Notes under the pieces: generated by a model
Seen by the model: only the letters and a program-made list of their open reading frames with translations
Databases searched by the model: none
What the model was told of the DNA's origin: nothing
Shown: piece by piece, positions 50,519 to 60,348 of the stretch
Layout: every line of letters starts with the position of its first letter
Numbering within the stretch: position 1 is the first letter of the stretch
Source: Reichenbachiella agariperforans
GTDB lineage: Bacteria > Bacteroidota > Bacteroidia > Cytophagales > Cyclobacteriaceae
Direction of reading: 5' to 3'
Assembly: GCF_900142205.1 (NCBI RefSeq)
Contig: NZ_FRAA01000006.1
Coordinates: 124,001-188,000, forward strand
DNA length: 64,000 bases
Program-made: the position numbers and the translations under genes

Positions 50519-51736
50519 ATGAAAAATATTAAGATTAATGGAGTAATAATGCTGGTAGGGCTGATGGCTATGCAGTTCCAACTATTTGCACAGTCTGGTG
50601 TAGTCAATGGGCAGGATACTACGCGCAGAGTGATCACGACTGCAGTGCCATTTATCGGGTTTGCTCCTGACTCTCGTGCCTCTGGTATGGGAGATGTAGG
50701 CGTAGCGACGAGTGCAGATGCCAATAGCGTGCACTGGAACAACGGTAAACTAGCATTTGTAGATAGAAAATTCGGTGCATCAATCTCCTATTCTCCATGG
50801 CTGGCGACTATTACCAACGACATGGCGCTGTACTATCTCTCGGGTTACTACAAGATAGATCGTGTACAAGCAGTCGCTGTGTCTATGAGATACTTTGACC
50901 TGGGGAGTATTCAGCTGACTGGGGAGTTCGGCGAACCGCTCGGAGTAGATAACCCACGAGAAGGCGCGGTAGATGCTACTTACTCTAGAAAATTGAGTGA
51001 AAATCTAGGTATCGGAGTGACAGCTAGATATATCTGGTCCAACCTTATCGGTAGTATCTCAGGAGTGAGTCAAAAAGGATCGAGTGTGGCTGTAGATATC
51101 GGGACCTACTACAACAAGGACATTCACCTCGGGAGTACCAATGCCAACTGGGCACTGGGAGCGCATGTGTCTAACATTGGCCAGAAAGTAACCTACAGTA
51201 CCGATGAGTTCAAAGATTTTATCCCAATCAATCTAAGACTTGGTACAGCTCTGAAGCTAGAGTTAGACCCATTCAATAGCCTGACTTTTGCCGTAGATTT
51301 CAACAAACTACTGGTACCTACTCCTCCTGTATATGAATTTGATGAGGATGGTGATCCTGTATATAATGCTGATGGTACCCGAAAATTAAAAAGTGGTAAA
51401 GATCCGAATAGAAACTTGATTAGCGGGATGTTTGGTTCTTTCTCAGATGCACCTGAGCCTACCTTTGAGGAAGAGATGCAGGAGATCATGATCTCTTTCG
51501 GGGCGGAGTATTGGTACAAAGAGCTGTTCGCGGCACGTACGGGCTATTTCTATGAGAATGATGCCAAGGGAGGACGAAAATATTTTACATTGGGTGTTGG
51601 CTTTAGGTATCAGAAATTTGGGATAGATTTCTCTTATTTGATTCCAGGTAAGCAAGATCACCCATTGGCAGAGACGATTAGATTCTCGCTGTTGTTCAAT
51701 TTTGACAAAGAAGATAGCAAAGAGGATCTCAATTAA
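50519..51736 (+). CDS. porV: T9SS outer-membrane protein PorV (LptO)
   Basis: The 405-aa protein has a signal peptide (about 1-25) and a FadL-like beta-barrel; PFIGFAPDSRASGMGDVGVATSADANSVHWNN is the family N-terminus (key residues around 46-76). PorV binds cargo C-terminal domains released from SprA and carries them to PorU, completing the attachment complex. It lies 14 bases after porU and shares one base (TAATG) with the next gene, an M16-like protein. The order porU-porV is the usual one in T9SS organisms. Confidence 0.95.
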   Translation: MKNIKINGVIMLVGLMAMQFQLFAQSGVVNGQDTTRRVITTAVPFIGFAPDSRASGMGDVGVATSADANSVHWNNGKLAFVDRKFGASISYSPWLATITNDMALYYLSGYYKIDRVQAVAVSMRYFDLGSIQLTGEFGEPLGVDNPREGAVDATYSRKLSENLGIGVTARYIWSNLIGSISGVSQKGSSVAVDIGTYYNKDIHLGSTNANWALGAHVSNIGQKVTYSTDEFKDFIPINLRLGTALKLELDPFNSLTFAVDFNKLLVPTPPVYEFDEDGDPVYNADGTRKLKSGKDPNRNLISGMFGSFSDAPEPTFEEEMQEIMISFGAEYWYKELFAARTGYFYENDAKGGRKYFTLGVGFRYQKFGIDFSYLIPGKQDHPLAETIRFSLLFNFDKEDSKEDLN

Positions 51737-53004
51737 TGCTCGATCGATCAATAGCCCCACAAGCGGGCGAAATACGCTACTCTCCGATACAAGAAGCGGA
51801 AGAGTCGCGTTTAAAAAACAACATTCCATTATTTACCATCAATGCAGGTCTGCAACCCGTTTTCAAACTGGAGCTGCAGGTACTCGCAGGGATTTGGTAT
51901 GAGCCCAAGCAGGCGATCTCTTGGCTCACTGCTAAGATGTTGCTGGAGGGCACTAAGACACGGTCAGGCCGAGATATTTCTTCGTCTTTTGATCGGTTAG
52001 GTGCTTTTATCGAGGTGTCAGCTGGCTTTGACGATATTTCTATTGCAGTTTTTGGAGTCACCAAAACCTTTGACGAAGTGGTCGCGCTGTTGATGGAGGT
52101 GCTGTACGAATCAGTATTCCCTCAGGAATCTATCGATAGATTGAAATCTCTGAGGAAAGATCAACTCCGACTCAACGATCAAAAGAATGACATGTACGCT
52201 TCTAAAAAGATGCGTGAGGTTCTTTATGGGCTGGATTATCCTTATGGTCGTGCATTGCAGATGGAGCAGATCGATGCTTTGACGAGGGAGGATGTAGTGG
52301 ACTACTACGAGAACTATTTGTTTAATCAGCCGCGTATTTACCTATCAGGTCAGATCGATTCGTCGATGTTGGCTGCTGTAAAAGCTAATTTCTCCAATAT
52401 CAAAACCTTAGATCGAGGCGAGCTGCGATATGAACGAAAAAGCACGCAGCATGACTGCTATGTCGAGCGCCCAGATAGCTTACAGACTTCTATTCGCCTA
52501 GCGTGGGATATCCCAAACAAAGGGACGGAGGGCTACTTTGATTATCTGCTGGCTAACACCTTTTTGGGGGGCTATTTTGGGTCTCGCCTGATGAAAAATA
52601 TTCGTGAAGAAAAAGGTTATACCTATGGGATCAGTTCCTACCCCATTCATTTAGATCATGGTTCTTTCGGGGTGATTTCTACGGATGTGAAAGCAGAACA
52701 TGCGCAGGATACCTTAGACGAAATCAAAAAGGAAATCGATGCACTACAGCAACATGGGGTAAGTGATGAGGAGATCGAAGCAGTAAGCAACTATCTCGCA
52801 GGTACTTTTCTAGCAGGGATCAATACCCCGTTCCAGTTGATGAAGATGTTTCAAAAGGTGAGTGATTTTGGACTTGGGTATGATTACTACGAATCTTACT
52901 TTGAGGCCTTGAAAGCTATCCAGTCAGAGGATATTCGGGCAGCAGTGGGGCGTTACTTTGACATGGACAAGGTATATACTGCCATTGTTGGGTTGAAAAA
53001 ATAA
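51736..53004 (+). CDS. M16-family (insulinase-like) protein without zinc motif
   Basis: The 422-aa protein has both halves of an M16B subunit: the N-terminal domain (about 30-210) and the C-terminal domain with the FGSRLMKNIREEKGYTYGISS signature (about 283-303), which supplies the R/Y residues for substrate binding. Where active subunits read HLLEH it reads WLTAK (in ISWLTAKMLLEGT), so all three key residues are lost. Noncatalytic M16 subunits usually pair with an active partner encoded next door; none is here. There is no signal peptide, so it should be cytosolic. The start overlaps the porV stop codon (TAATG). Function unknown. Confidence 0.87.
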   Translation: MLDRSIAPQAGEIRYSPIQEAEESRLKNNIPLFTINAGLQPVFKLELQVLAGIWYEPKQAISWLTAKMLLEGTKTRSGRDISSSFDRLGAFIEVSAGFDDISIAVFGVTKTFDEVVALLMEVLYESVFPQESIDRLKSLRKDQLRLNDQKNDMYASKKMREVLYGLDYPYGRALQMEQIDALTREDVVDYYENYLFNQPRIYLSGQIDSSMLAAVKANFSNIKTLDRGELRYERKSTQHDCYVERPDSLQTSIRLAWDIPNKGTEGYFDYLLANTFLGGYFGSRLMKNIREEKGYTYGISSYPIHLDHGSFGVISTDVKAEHAQDTLDEIKKEIDALQQHGVSDEEIEAVSNYLAGTFLAGINTPFQLMKMFQKVSDFGLGYDYYESYFEALKAIQSEDIRAAVGRYFDMDKVYTAIVGLKK

Positions 53005-53005
53005 T

Positions 53006-55204
53006 CTACTTCACGATTTTCTTGCAGACATATTGTCCATATTTCAATTCGTAGATTTCATCGTACTTTAGAGGAATTGTATAAAGTCCATTGGTATTCA
53101 TCAGCCCTGCTTTTGTTCTACGCGATACGATGAAATAGCCATCACTACTCTCTGAGATCAGGTCATAGGAAGGGCTAAGTATTTTGTTTCCATGACTGTC
53201 ATATAAGCCATATTTTTGATTTGACGCTACGATGAACATATCACGAGGAGTCTTTGTGATTTGGTCATAGTTGATGTCTATGGCTATCTCACCATCTATA
53301 CCGTACGCGCCATATTTTTCATCTCTTTTTACAATAGCCATGTGATCAACAAAGTGAGAGACACTGTCCAGGTTAGGCTGTATGATTAGCTCTTCTTTTT
53401 TGTCTACATAGCCCCAGTGACCGTGTAACCGGACAGGGCATAAGCCCTCCTGAAAATGCCCAACACTGTCATAGCGATTGGCGATGCGCAGTTGCTGATC
53501 AAAATCAATAAAACCGTATTGATTGTCTTTTTGGATAGAGAGAAAACCTTCTGAGATGTCTGAGATAGCTTGGTAGTCGTCTGTGAAAGGGATCAAAAAA
53601 GACCCGTCTTTGAAAGAAACGGCTATTTGGTTCCGCTTTTGAATAATGATAAAACGGTCTCTGATGAGTGGCGAAATCATGTCATATTTTGGGTAGAATA
53701 GTATACGGCCATTGTGATCGATAAGGCCGACTTGCCCTGATTCGGTTTTTTCCAGATAGCCCAGTTGGTGAGGTGTCAGTTGATTGTAGGTTTGGAAGAG
53801 TGCCGCACCATTCTTGTTGAGGATGTCTGTTCTGGAGCGTTGTTTGACGCGCGCAGTATTGTCGTGATTTATCCAGATGGAATCATAAGAGGCTTCTCCC
53901 ACGACTTCTCCGAATTGATTGATGACGTTGTTGTAACCTAAGTAGTTGACCGCAGCTATTTCTTGGAAGAATGGGCTGACAGCTTCATACTTGTAGTTGA
54001 TGGCTACCTCACCAGATAAGTCCAGATAGCCCCAGTAGCCATTTCTTTTGACAGGAATCAGGTTGTTGCTTTCGGTCTGAATACCATCATAGCTTTTGCC
54101 ATTGAGTTCACGACCAAAGGAATTGTAGACCTTCCAATGCTTGTCGGTATATCCATAGAGATAATGTTTGTCAATTTTGACACTGTCAAAATTGACAGTT
54201 CTAAAGACAGTTTTTCCGGATGGAATCAATGTAGTCGTCTTATAATTGGTGATGACTAGGTGGCTTTTGAAAGCGTCAATTTTCGTAGGAAGAAGCCCAC
54301 GGTAAACTGTCTCTTTGTTTTGATTGATGATCTCAGCCCAGCCATTGGTACAGATGGCTAAGAACCGATCTCTAATCATAAAAATAGAGTCCGCAGACCA
54401 GCTGCCGTTTAGTTGGTCTTCTGATGTTTTGATGTCGAATTGATCGAAGGGTATTGTCGTCTGGTCGCTGGTTATTGCTTTGTATTTGGGCTGATGGATG
54501 TACTGGCCTTGAGCGGAAATTAATCCGACTTTTCCGGTCTTGTACACGAGGGCATAGTCTCCAGAATAGGGCGCGATGCTATCGAGGCTTGGTGTGAGTA
54601 TAATTTCCCCCGTCGTACGTACAAGCCCGTGCTGGTTTAGCGTATCTGTGAACTGAAACATACCATGGTCTAGGTATTGTATCGTTCGATAACTTTTGGG
54701 GAGGATTTCTTTATTGGTTTGGGTGTACAGGCCGCTGTAGCGTTTGTGTTTGATTTTTTCTGAGACTATGATGTGATCATGGTCTAGTTTGATCGTTTGG
54801 TTTTTGAAGCTGATGATTGTCTGCCCGTTGGCGTTGATTGTTCCGTATAGGAGGAGGTTAGAGAACTTTCCTTTGATAGATGCGACGATCAGGCTACCAT
54901 GCACGGCTTCTAGGCTGTAGTATTTTGGAGTGGTGACGACTTTTCCTTTGACTGTGACTAGTCCCCATGCTGTACCGTCGTAGTAGCCAATGACACCTTT
55001 GACGGGATATTGAAAGCCTGATGACCAACCAAGCTTTTGATACTTTGGTGTGATGAGGGTTTCTCCATTTTTATCTTTGAGCCCCACACGTTCATTTTCT
55101 TCAAAATAGGAATAATTGCCCTGAGCGAATGAGGGTAAAGTGTAGGTTAGAAGAAAACATAGCAATAGAGTGGTAGCACTACCACTGCGAATCAGTTTCC
55201 TCAC
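53006..55204 (-). CDS. Secreted WG-repeat protein
   Basis: The 732-aa protein has a signal peptide (about 1-27) and is then built almost entirely of WG (tryptophan-glycine) beta-hairpin repeats of about 50 residues, for example GYLDLSGEVAINYKYEAVSPF, GFIDFDQQLRIANRYDSV and GLMNTNGLYTIPLKYDEIYEL. WG-repeat proteins are presumed repeat scaffolds for protein binding and are often at the cell surface or periplasm. No catalytic domain is visible. It starts two bases after hemA on the same strand and converges with the M16 gene with one base between stop codons. Confidence 0.86.
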   Translation of the reverse strand: MRKLIRSGSATTLLLCFLLTYTLPSFAQGNYSYFEENERVGLKDKNGETLITPKYQKLGWSSGFQYPVKGVIGYYDGTAWGLVTVKGKVVTTPKYYSLEAVHGSLIVASIKGKFSNLLLYGTINANGQTIISFKNQTIKLDHDHIIVSEKIKHKRYSGLYTQTNKEILPKSYRTIQYLDHGMFQFTDTLNQHGLVRTTGEIILTPSLDSIAPYSGDYALVYKTGKVGLISAQGQYIHQPKYKAITSDQTTIPFDQFDIKTSEDQLNGSWSADSIFMIRDRFLAICTNGWAEIINQNKETVYRGLLPTKIDAFKSHLVITNYKTTTLIPSGKTVFRTVNFDSVKIDKHYLYGYTDKHWKVYNSFGRELNGKSYDGIQTESNNLIPVKRNGYWGYLDLSGEVAINYKYEAVSPFFQEIAAVNYLGYNNVINQFGEVVGEASYDSIWINHDNTARVKQRSRTDILNKNGAALFQTYNQLTPHQLGYLEKTESGQVGLIDHNGRILFYPKYDMISPLIRDRFIIIQKRNQIAVSFKDGSFLIPFTDDYQAISDISEGFLSIQKDNQYGFIDFDQQLRIANRYDSVGHFQEGLCPVRLHGHWGYVDKKEELIIQPNLDSVSHFVDHMAIVKRDEKYGAYGIDGEIAIDINYDQITKTPRDMFIVASNQKYGLYDSHGNKILSPSYDLISESSDGYFIVSRRTKAGLMNTNGLYTIPLKYDEIYELKYGQYVCKKIVK

Positions 55205-55206
55205 GC

Positions 55207-56481
55207 TTACTTTTTAAGTTGTTCTTCTTGTTTCTCGAGGTTGAATAGGTCGTTGAGCACTTCGATCAATGAATCGGCCTCTCCTCTTTTGCATGCGGCT
55301 TTGAGTTGAAGGACTGGGAGTTTGATGATTTTTTGCATCATGCTCTTGGTCACCTTATCCACCAATTCAGATTCTTCTGGACTGATTTTTTTGAGGTGAC
55401 GAGCGATTTCGTTTTTGCGAATATCTTCTAATGCGTTTTTTAATTTATTGATCACGGGAGAAACTTCCATCTCTTGTGTCCAACTGCCAAACTCAGTGAT
55501 GGCTTCATTGATAATGCTTTTTACATCCGGGATAGCCGCAATTCGTTTTTCTAGGGCCTTGGATGCTTTCGCTTGTATGTTGTCAATGTTGTAGAGCAAA
55601 AGCCCATTGACAGATTCGATATCTTTTTCGATGCTTCTCGGTACCGAGAGATCAAATAGATATTTGTGACTCATTACTTTGTTGGTTGCAAAGAGAGACT
55701 TGTGAATGATGGGTTCATCAGTAGTGACGGAAGAGATGATAATATCGGCTTCAGCCACAGCACTTTTATATTGCGCAAAGTCAATCACTTGATAGCCGAG
55801 TTCGTCAGCGAGTGCTTGTGCTTTTTCGATGCTTCTGTTGCAGACGAAGACTTCTTTGCTGGCAATGTTCTCGAGGTTTCTCGCGACATCTTCTCCGATC
55901 TCACCGAGACCGAGTACGAGTATTTTAGGGGTTTGAATGCCCGTGGTGAGCTCACTGATCAGGTCTACTGTAGCATAAGATACAGAAGCTGCTCCATCTC
56001 TAAAGGCAGTTTCTTGCACGACTCTCTTATTCGTAAAGAAGATGGTGTGCAGCAATCTATGGATGAACGGGCCTGCCATGTTTTCGTCCGCAGACCATTG
56101 ATAGGCATTCTTGACCTGATTGATGATTTGGAGATCCCCAATCACCTGTGCTTCTAGTCCAATGGATACATTGAACAAATGAAGGACAGCATCTTCATGT
56201 TTTGCGAAACTAAAAAAGTACTGGGCGTAGTTTTGTGTCTCTTCTATGCCCTTGGCTATACCGATGAGCTTGAGAATTGTATCAAATTGGTCAGTAGGTG
56301 AGGAGTAGAAAATCTCCGTACGATTGCACGTCGACAGGACAATGGCTTCTGAAATCTCCGAATAGTCATTCAAAAGATTCAAGAAGGCCTTGATTGCCCT
56401 TTGATCCATAGAAAATAACTCCCGCGTCTCTAAGGGGGTTTTCTTATAAGATAATCCTACTGCTTTAAATTGATTGTGCAT
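55207..56481 (-). CDS. hemA: Glutamyl-tRNA reductase
   Basis: HemA (424 aa) reduces Glu-tRNA(Glu) to glutamate-1-semialdehyde, the first step of the C5 heme pathway. It has the active-site C52 in LSTCNRTE, the S/T-rich GAASVSYATVDL region, an NADPH-binding Rossmann motif (ILVLGLGEIGEDVARNL) and a C-terminal dimerisation helix (about 320-420). Length is normal. It is divergent from guaB, and both have TAnnTTTG elements in the shared 213-base gap. A WG-repeat gene follows directly. Confidence 0.96.
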   Translation of the reverse strand: MHNQFKAVGLSYKKTPLETRELFSMDQRAIKAFLNLLNDYSEISEAIVLSTCNRTEIFYSSPTDQFDTILKLIGIAKGIEETQNYAQYFFSFAKHEDAVLHLFNVSIGLEAQVIGDLQIINQVKNAYQWSADENMAGPFIHRLLHTIFFTNKRVVQETAFRDGAASVSYATVDLISELTTGIQTPKILVLGLGEIGEDVARNLENIASKEVFVCNRSIEKAQALADELGYQVIDFAQYKSAVAEADIIISSVTTDEPIIHKSLFATNKVMSHKYLFDLSVPRSIEKDIESVNGLLLYNIDNIQAKASKALEKRIAAIPDVKSIINEAITEFGSWTQEMEVSPVINKLKNALEDIRKNEIARHLKKISPEESELVDKVTKSMMQKIIKLPVLQLKAACKRGEADSLIEVLNDLFNLEKQEEQLKK

Positions 56482-56503
56482 ATATCACTCACTCTCCAAG
56501 AGG

Positions 56504-56511
56504 CAAAATTA
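56504..56511 (-). promoter_or_regulatory. Candidate -7 element for hemA
   Basis: On the minus strand TAATTTTG is a perfect TAnnTTTG box 22 bases before the hemA ATG. TTTG on the minus strand at 56536-56539 is a possible -33, with a longer-than-usual 24-base gap. Confidence 0.45.
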
Positions 56512-56658
56512 AGTCAAAATGATAATTATTAATGTCAAAGAGCTGTCACGACTATTATTTATAATCATTACAAATTGATTATTGTGGGTATTGGAATTTA
56601 TTCCATGTTTTTATTGAAAATATTGTGAAGAAGGTGATGAAAATCATGCTTTAGACCA

Positions 56659-56666
56659 TAGTTTTG
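56659..56666 (+). promoter_or_regulatory. Candidate -7 element for guaB
   Basis: TAGTTTTG is a perfect TAnnTTTG box 28 bases before the guaB ATG at 56695. No clear -33 TTTG lies at the standard distance. Confidence 0.45.
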
Positions 56667-56694
56667 CACGGCAAATAAAAACACTTATTTGCCC

Positions 56695-58164
56695 ATGCAT
56701 TTCGACAGTTCTAAACTCGTTTTTGAAGCCCTCACCTATGATGATGTGCTTCTTCTCCCAGGATATTCGGAGGTCTTACCAAGAGATACTGATACTAGTA
56801 CTTACTTGACGAAGAATATCAAATTAAACATTCCTTTAGTGTCTGCCGCGATGGATACTGTCACGGATTCCGCTTTGGCTATTTCGATGGCTTTAGAAGG
56901 CGGTATTGGTATCATTCACAAAAACATGACGATTGAGCAACAGGCTGCTCAGGTACGCAAGGTCAAGCGATCGCAGAGTGGTATGATCCTCGATCCAGTC
57001 ACTTTACCAGAGACTGCTACGATTGGTGATGCATTGGCTTGTATGAAAGAATACAAAATCGGTGGGATTCCCGTTATTGATACAGATCGTAAATTGATCG
57101 GAATCGTGACCAACCGTGATTTGCGTTTCCAAAAGAACCCAAAACTCAGCGTGAGAGAGGTTATGACCAGTGAAAATGTCATCACTGCCAATGACGGAGT
57201 GGGGCTTAAAGGAGCTGAGGCTATCCTGCAAGAGCACAAAATCGAAAAATTACCTATCGTCAATGACAAAGGGGTCTTAACAGGACTTATTACTTACAAG
57301 GATATACTGAAGAACATCGACAAGCCAATGGCTTGTAAGGATGAGTTTGGTAGACTGAGAGTAGGTGCAGCGGTAGGTGTCACGCCAGATATCGAACAAA
57401 GAGTAGAGAAGCTGCTCGAAGCAGGCGTAGATGTAGTATCGATCGATACTGCACACGGGCACTCGAAAGGAGTGATTGATACCTGTAAACGTATCAAAAG
57501 TAAATTTCCAAAACTAGACGTGATCGTGGGTAATATTGCCACTGCAGAGGCGGCAGTCGCGCTAGCAGATGCTGGAGCAGATGCTATCAAAGTGGGGGTA
57601 GGACCAGGTAGTATCTGTACCACGCGTATCATCGCAGGAGTAGGAATGCCACAGTTGTCAGCGGTCTATGAAGCAGCCAAAGCACTCGAAGGAAGAGATG
57701 TGCCGATCATCGCTGATGGCGGTATCAGATTCTCTGGAGATTTTGTCAAGGCGATCGCAGCAGGAGCCAACTGTATTATGATTGGTTCGTTGCTAGGAGG
57801 TACTGAAGAGGCACCAGGAGAAGTAATCATCTACGAAGGAAGAAAATTCAAGACCTACAGAGGTATGGGGTCTGTCGAGGCGATGGAGGATGGTTCTAAG
57901 GATCGTTATTTCCAAGATGCTGAAGATGATATTAAGAAATTAGTCCCAGAAGGGATCGTAGGACGAGTGCCATACAAAGGCATGGTAGCTGAGGTGCTTT
58001 ATCAACTTACAGGAGGTTTGAAAGCAGGTATGGGTTACTGTGGAGCAGGCAATGTCGAGGCGCTTAAAGCAGCGCGCTTTGTGAAAGTGACAGGTGCTGG
58101 GATGGCTGAGTCTCATCCACATGATATTCAAATCACGCGAGAAGCACCTAACTATTCTCGATAG
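56695..58164 (+). CDS. guaB: IMP dehydrogenase
   Basis: GuaB oxidises IMP to XMP in guanine nucleotide synthesis. From the ATG at 56695 it is 489 aa; a TTG two codons earlier is possible. It has a TIM barrel interrupted by two CBS domains (about 95-205), the active-site loop [10 protein letters not shown] with C308, the [11 protein letters not shown] phosphate-binding region and the flap arginine-tyrosine region (about 385-430). The N-terminal [17 protein letters not shown] is typical. It is followed by a terminator. Confidence 0.97.
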   Translation: MHFDSSKLVFEALTYDDVLLLPGYSEVLPRDTDTSTYLTKNIKLNIPLVSAAMDTVTDSALAISMALEGGIGIIHKNMTIEQQAAQVRKVKRSQSGMILDPVTLPETATIGDALACMKEYKIGGIPVIDTDRKLIGIVTNRDLRFQKNPKLSVREVMTSENVITANDGVGLKGAEAILQEHKIEKLPIVNDKGVLTGLITYKDILKNIDKPMACKDEFGRLRVGAAVGVTPDIEQRVEKLLEAGVDVVSIDTAHGHSKGVIDTCKRIKSKFPKLDVIVGNIATAEAAVALADAGADAIKVGVGPGSICTTRIIAGVGMPQLSAVYEAAKALEGRDVPIIADGGIRFSGDFVKAIAAGANCIMIGSLLGGTEEAPGEVIIYEGRKFKTYRGMGSVEAMEDGSKDRYFQDAEDDIKKLVPEGIVGRVPYKGMVAEVLYQLTGGLKAGMGYCGAGNVEALKAARFVKVTGAGMAESHPHDIQITREAPNYSR

Positions 58165-58191
58165 GAAGAAGATGCGTTAACAATTTTTTTG

Positions 58192-58230
58192 AAGGCCTTG
58201 TTAGATCATATCTATCAAGGCCTTTGTTGT
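58192..58230 (+). terminator. Terminator after guaB
   Basis: Stem AAGGCCTTG (58192-58200) pairs with CAAGGCCTT (58216-58224). Part of the loop (AGAT-CAT-ATCT) can extend it. A T-rich but interrupted tail (TGTTGTTTT) follows. Confidence 0.7.
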
Positions 58231-58292
58231 TTTAGGCAGGGCGAGAATTTCACTTTTATTGCTAAATTGCCCCGAATTGATAAAAAGCGTAT

Positions 58293-60347
58293 ATGCTATC
58301 CCAAAAAGGCATAATTAGACTTAGTGTAATATTCGGATCTGTCTTTTGGTCGCTACTGACAATAGTCGACATGATGACGCTATTCAGTCAGGAGAACAAT
58401 ATTGAGTTTGGCTTGCCAGGTTTTGTGGCCAATCTGCTGCTGACTTTTTTTATCATATCAGTACTGACCTTCTACCGCTATAATATAGGGAAAGCCGAGA
58501 GTGTAAACTTCGTGGAGTTACTCTGGCGGGTTTTTGTTTTTGGTCTGATAGCTACCTTGGTCACTCTGATGATAGAGTTTTTCTTCTCTATATTCGGCGC
58601 GCATAAATTCGCACAGAACCTGCTTATCATCAACCTATTCTATCACGTGATTCTAGGATTGGTCATTGGGTTTTTGATCTCTACCTATGTGGTGTGGAAG
58701 CGTCTGATTCTGTATCAGAAATCCAAATCTCTACTGGCGGCATGGCAGATATTCGAATATGCGCTGATGATGACGTTGATCTTTGATTTGTTTTCGCATG
58801 ACTATCAGGATACTTCGTTTTTAGTGCTGTATTCTATCTTGGCGTTGATTGGCATTGTGCTTTCTTTTAATCTGAAGTGGATCGCTTATCTCAACTTTAA
58901 ACAGAAGTGGAGGAGCTTGCTTTTCATTTTTTTGGTGGTAATCTATATCTGGTATTTCTTCAAATCCCTGATGTCTTATTCTGAGCAGACAGTACTGGTG
59001 AGGGACTTGCTAGACAGTGTTTACATCCTAGCCGTGATCACTTTCATAGTAGTATATTCATTGATTTCATTTTTAGTGATCCTGTTCAACTTACCGACTA
59101 CTTCTGTTTTTGAACGAAAGATCAAGGAGGCTGTCAATTTTCAGCGACTCAGCCAGTCTATACCTGCTGGTGAGAGCGAAGAGAAAGTATATGAAATCTT
59201 ACTGGATAGTGCGGTGAGCGCGGTGTTCTCTGATGCTGCTTGGTTGGAGATACATGATGAGGAAGACGATGTAGAGTTGACGCTCACCTACAATCTTCAA
59301 AAGAAGGAAATCAAAGACATAGAAAAGGCATTTGAAAAGAGTCGATTCAAGAAAGTGCTGAACTCGGAGTTTGAAAAAAATACCGTTTACCCTAAGATCT
59401 CTGCTAATATTAAGAACACCCTGAACCGATCGGTTCTATATTTTCCTGTTTTGATCAAAAACAGGAAAATAGGCAGTCTCGTCCTGCTCAAGCAGGTGGA
59501 TGATGGATTTAACAAGGAGATGGTAGATATCATCGACACTTTTGTGAACCAAGCGAGCATTTCGATCGAGAATTTTAGGTTGCTCAATGAGGCCATCGTG
59601 ACAGAGCGTTACAAAGAAGAGTTGGATATTGCTAACCGAGTGCAGAGCAAGTTGCTTCCAGATGATCTGGTGTCTACCGAGGCATTTGATATACATGCCT
59701 TCACAGTAGCTGCTGATGAGGTGGGAGGTGATTATTACGACTATTTCCAGCTGGACGACCACCGCACTGCGTTGATCATTGGTGACGTGTCGGGCAAGGG
59801 AACCTCTGCTGCTTTTAACATGGCACAGATGAAGGGGATTTTTCAAAGTTTGGTGCAGTTGGATTTAGACCCGAAGGATTTTTTGATCCATGCCAATAGC
59901 GCACTGAGTCGCTGCTTGGAGACTACTTCCTTTATTACAGTCTCATATTTTGTGATCGATAGTAATGAGCAGCGGATCAATTTTGCTCGTGCAGGACATT
60001 GCCCCTCATTGTTCTATAGAACCGACACCCAGACGTCAGATTTTTTCAAGAACAAAGGCTTGGGATTGGGTATATTAAGAAACTCTAATTTTCATAAATA
60101 CGTACAAGTCAATGATTTCGAGTATCAACCGGACGATGTACTGGTGCTCTACACTGATGGTGTGACGGAAGCTTGCAATGCCAGCAAAGAACAGTTTGGT
60201 ATGGATAGATTGCTTGCGGCGTTGACACGATATGCAGACCAACAACCTCAAGAAATACAGAAAGGAATAATAGATGAGCTATACGAGTTCTGCGGCAAGC
60301 GTTCGTTGGACGATGATTATACGTTGGTGATTCTAAAATTTAAATGA
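58293..60347 (+). CDS. Membrane-anchored SpoIIE/RsbU-type PP2C serine phosphatase with GAF domain
   Basis: The 684-aa protein has about eight hydrophobic helices in the first 270 residues, a GAF-like sensor region (about 285-430), a linker helix ANRVQSKLLP and a SpoIIE-type PP2C phosphatase domain (about 460-684). Metal-binding motifs VGGDYYDYF (around 476-484), GDVSGKG (around 497) and the ending LDDDYTLVILKF are intact, and VLYTDGVTEA is typical. Such enzymes dephosphorylate STAS anti-anti-sigma proteins. The next two genes encode exactly such a target and its kinase, one base apart and then overlapping, so this is a partner-switching module. The sensed signal is unknown. Confidence 0.9.
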   Translation: MLSQKGIIRLSVIFGSVFWSLLTIVDMMTLFSQENNIEFGLPGFVANLLLTFFIISVLTFYRYNIGKAESVNFVELLWRVFVFGLIATLVTLMIEFFFSIFGAHKFAQNLLIINLFYHVILGLVIGFLISTYVVWKRLILYQKSKSLLAAWQIFEYALMMTLIFDLFSHDYQDTSFLVLYSILALIGIVLSFNLKWIAYLNFKQKWRSLLFIFLVVIYIWYFFKSLMSYSEQTVLVRDLLDSVYILAVITFIVVYSLISFLVILFNLPTTSVFERKIKEAVNFQRLSQSIPAGESEEKVYEILLDSAVSAVFSDAAWLEIHDEEDDVELTLTYNLQKKEIKDIEKAFEKSRFKKVLNSEFEKNTVYPKISANIKNTLNRSVLYFPVLIKNRKIGSLVLLKQVDDGFNKEMVDIIDTFVNQASISIENFRLLNEAIVTERYKEELDIANRVQSKLLPDDLVSTEAFDIHAFTVAADEVGGDYYDYFQLDDHRTALIIGDVSGKGTSAAFNMAQMKGIFQSLVQLDLDPKDFLIHANSALSRCLETTSFITVSYFVIDSNEQRINFARAGHCPSLFYRTDTQTSDFFKNKGLGLGILRNSNFHKYVQVNDFEYQPDDVLVLYTDGVTEACNASKEQFGMDRLLAALTRYADQQPQEIQKGIIDELYEFCGKRSLDDDYTLVILKFK

Positions 60348-60348
60348 T

